DNA of 64,000 nucleotides. Origin: Climacium dendroides. Lineage: Eukaryota; Streptophyta; Bryopsida; Hypnales; Climaciaceae. Shown piece after piece: positions 63,241 to 64,000 of this stretch. How positions within the stretch are numbered: position 1 is the stretch's first letter; each line of letters starts with the position of its first letter. The position numbers and the translations under genes are program-made. The stretch covers positions 19,649,029 to 19,713,028 of the forward strand of contig OX467083.1 in assembly GCA_950106755.1 (NCBI GenBank), in the 5' to 3' direction. Under the pieces are notes generated by a model. It searched no databases and was not told the origin of the DNA. It saw nothing but the letters and a program-made list of their open reading frames with translations.

Positions 63241-64000
63241 GTTTGAGGGCAGACTTCCTTGACCCTTGAATGCCCGAAGCACCAAATTCTGGTGTCGACA
63301 ATACTTTGAAGTCAAATAATACCCAATTGAGTTGCTATTTATAGTAGTTTGTATTTTTGACAAATTTCTTTATGAAGTCTAGTATTAGCATCAAAAATCT
63401 GATTTTGAAAATGAATGATCATGAATTTTCTATTCAAGATTTTGTGTGAGGATGTCCATTGCAATCTTGACTTTCCATGGTGTTGAGGGGTCTTGACAAT
63501 GAACGTCAAATACACTAGAACTTGGAGAAAAAATCACATTATAAATTCATTTTACAAAAATTGTAGAGTATATTTTTGAGAAGCCATAGACTGATTGGGG
63601 TTGTGCATGTCATGTCCTTCAACCTCATATTTTTACGGCAACCAAATTAATAGATTTGACATGCAAGAAGAGAGCTGAAAGATTTTCATAATTTTAACAC
63701 CTCGATGATCAAACATTATAATCTTTCAATTCACAAGTGACATTGATGTGGTTTCTTTTCCTATGTGATCTCTACTATGTCTAGTTTGAATTTGTATGTC
63801 TACAATTCAATAAAAACTTATACAACTTTATCAAAATGGTGACATAGTTTTGCAAAGTCTCGACATTTGTCATGTACTTCAATCAATGCAAGTTGAAATA
63901 TTACAATATTGAATAAAGTCTAAATTTCTGTTATGACTTTTTTAAACTTATTTTGAAGATAGAAAAAATGATTATCTTTGTGGGAATATTATTCAATTTA
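63240..64000 (+). repeat. Dispersed repeat family A, copy 2 (runs off the window)
   Basis: Collinear with 9410-10260. It starts at gcaccaaattctggtgtcga and keeps the order of landmarks to the window edge, so the full repeat length is not visible. Confidence 0.75.

Larger units (their letters stand above)
44031..64000. other. 20-kb gene-free AT-rich repeat region
   Basis: No open frame here resembles a known protein; the longest (148 codons at 62142-62588, -) lies across the MITE-like element. I saw no reverse transcriptase, integrase, transposase or long terminal repeat. The region is built from dispersed non-coding repeats, fold-backs and homopolymer tracts, listed separately. 44031-47800 and 50250-53400 are AT-rich with nothing recognisable. 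Confidence 0.7.

Noticed and set aside
44031..64000. LTR retrotransposon, LINE or Helitron in the gene-free region
   Set aside because: No reverse transcriptase, integrase, Rep/helicase, long terminal repeats or primer-binding site could be seen. Only non-coding repeats are supported.

Overview
The window is nuclear DNA of a land plant. It carries spliced genes with GT-AG introns of roughly 100-900 bp (one of 2.9 kb in the transposon gene), three plant gene families (a SUVR5-type SET protein, an NCED/CCD4-type dioxygenase and an IQD protein), TTTAGGG-type repeats, and long AT-rich repeat-filled spacers. The short host introns and the divergence of the proteins suggest a non-seed plant (bryophyte or lycophyte grade), but this is inference only. 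No rRNA, tRNA, CRISPR array or bacterial operon was seen.

Layout. 796-8223 (+): SUVR5-like histone methyltransferase, 12 exons, 5' end not found in the window. 8224-12992: AT-rich spacer with degenerate repeats. 13003-30241: a 17.2-kb DNA transposon with terminal inverted repeats, bounded by the 10-bp direct repeat ACAATAAGAG. 30252-33103: spacer and upstream region of the next gene. 33104-36711 (+): NCED/CCD4-like carotenoid cleavage dioxygenase, 4 exons, 607 aa, apparently complete. 39410-42086 (-): IQD calmodulin-binding protein, 5 exons, 557 aa, apparently complete. 42087-44030: its GC-richer upstream region. 44031-64000: gene-free AT-rich DNA holding several dispersed repeat families, a 620-bp fold-back element and a 256-bp MITE-like element.

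The main discovery is the transposon. Its two genes are divergent, each transcribed towards its own terminus. The right-hand gene (24852-29183, +, 2 exons, 1182 aa) is a Mutator-like (MULE) transposase with a GCM/WRKY-type zinc-binding region, a DDE core and a SWIM zinc finger. The left-hand gene (22317-13473, -, 12 exons, 1308 aa, every junction in phase and no internal stop) looks like a bacterial or phage DNA-modification protein: a ParB-like domain with a DGNHR motif, a long middle region and a C-terminal N4/N6-type DNA methyltransferase fold. The two signature motifs of that fold are altered (DLQE where DPPY is expected, DNTRATG where DPFxGSG is expected). It may therefore be a catalytically changed or DNA-binding-only relative.

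The introns of both transposon genes contain eight copies of a roughly 70-bp palindrome centred on GTCGGRYCCGAC, which I did not see elsewhere in the window. The largest intron also holds a GC-rich island with an 11-site GATC cluster. I infer that the cargo protein recognises or modifies the element's own DNA, by analogy with MULEs that encode anti-silencing factors. No database could be searched, so novelty is not established.
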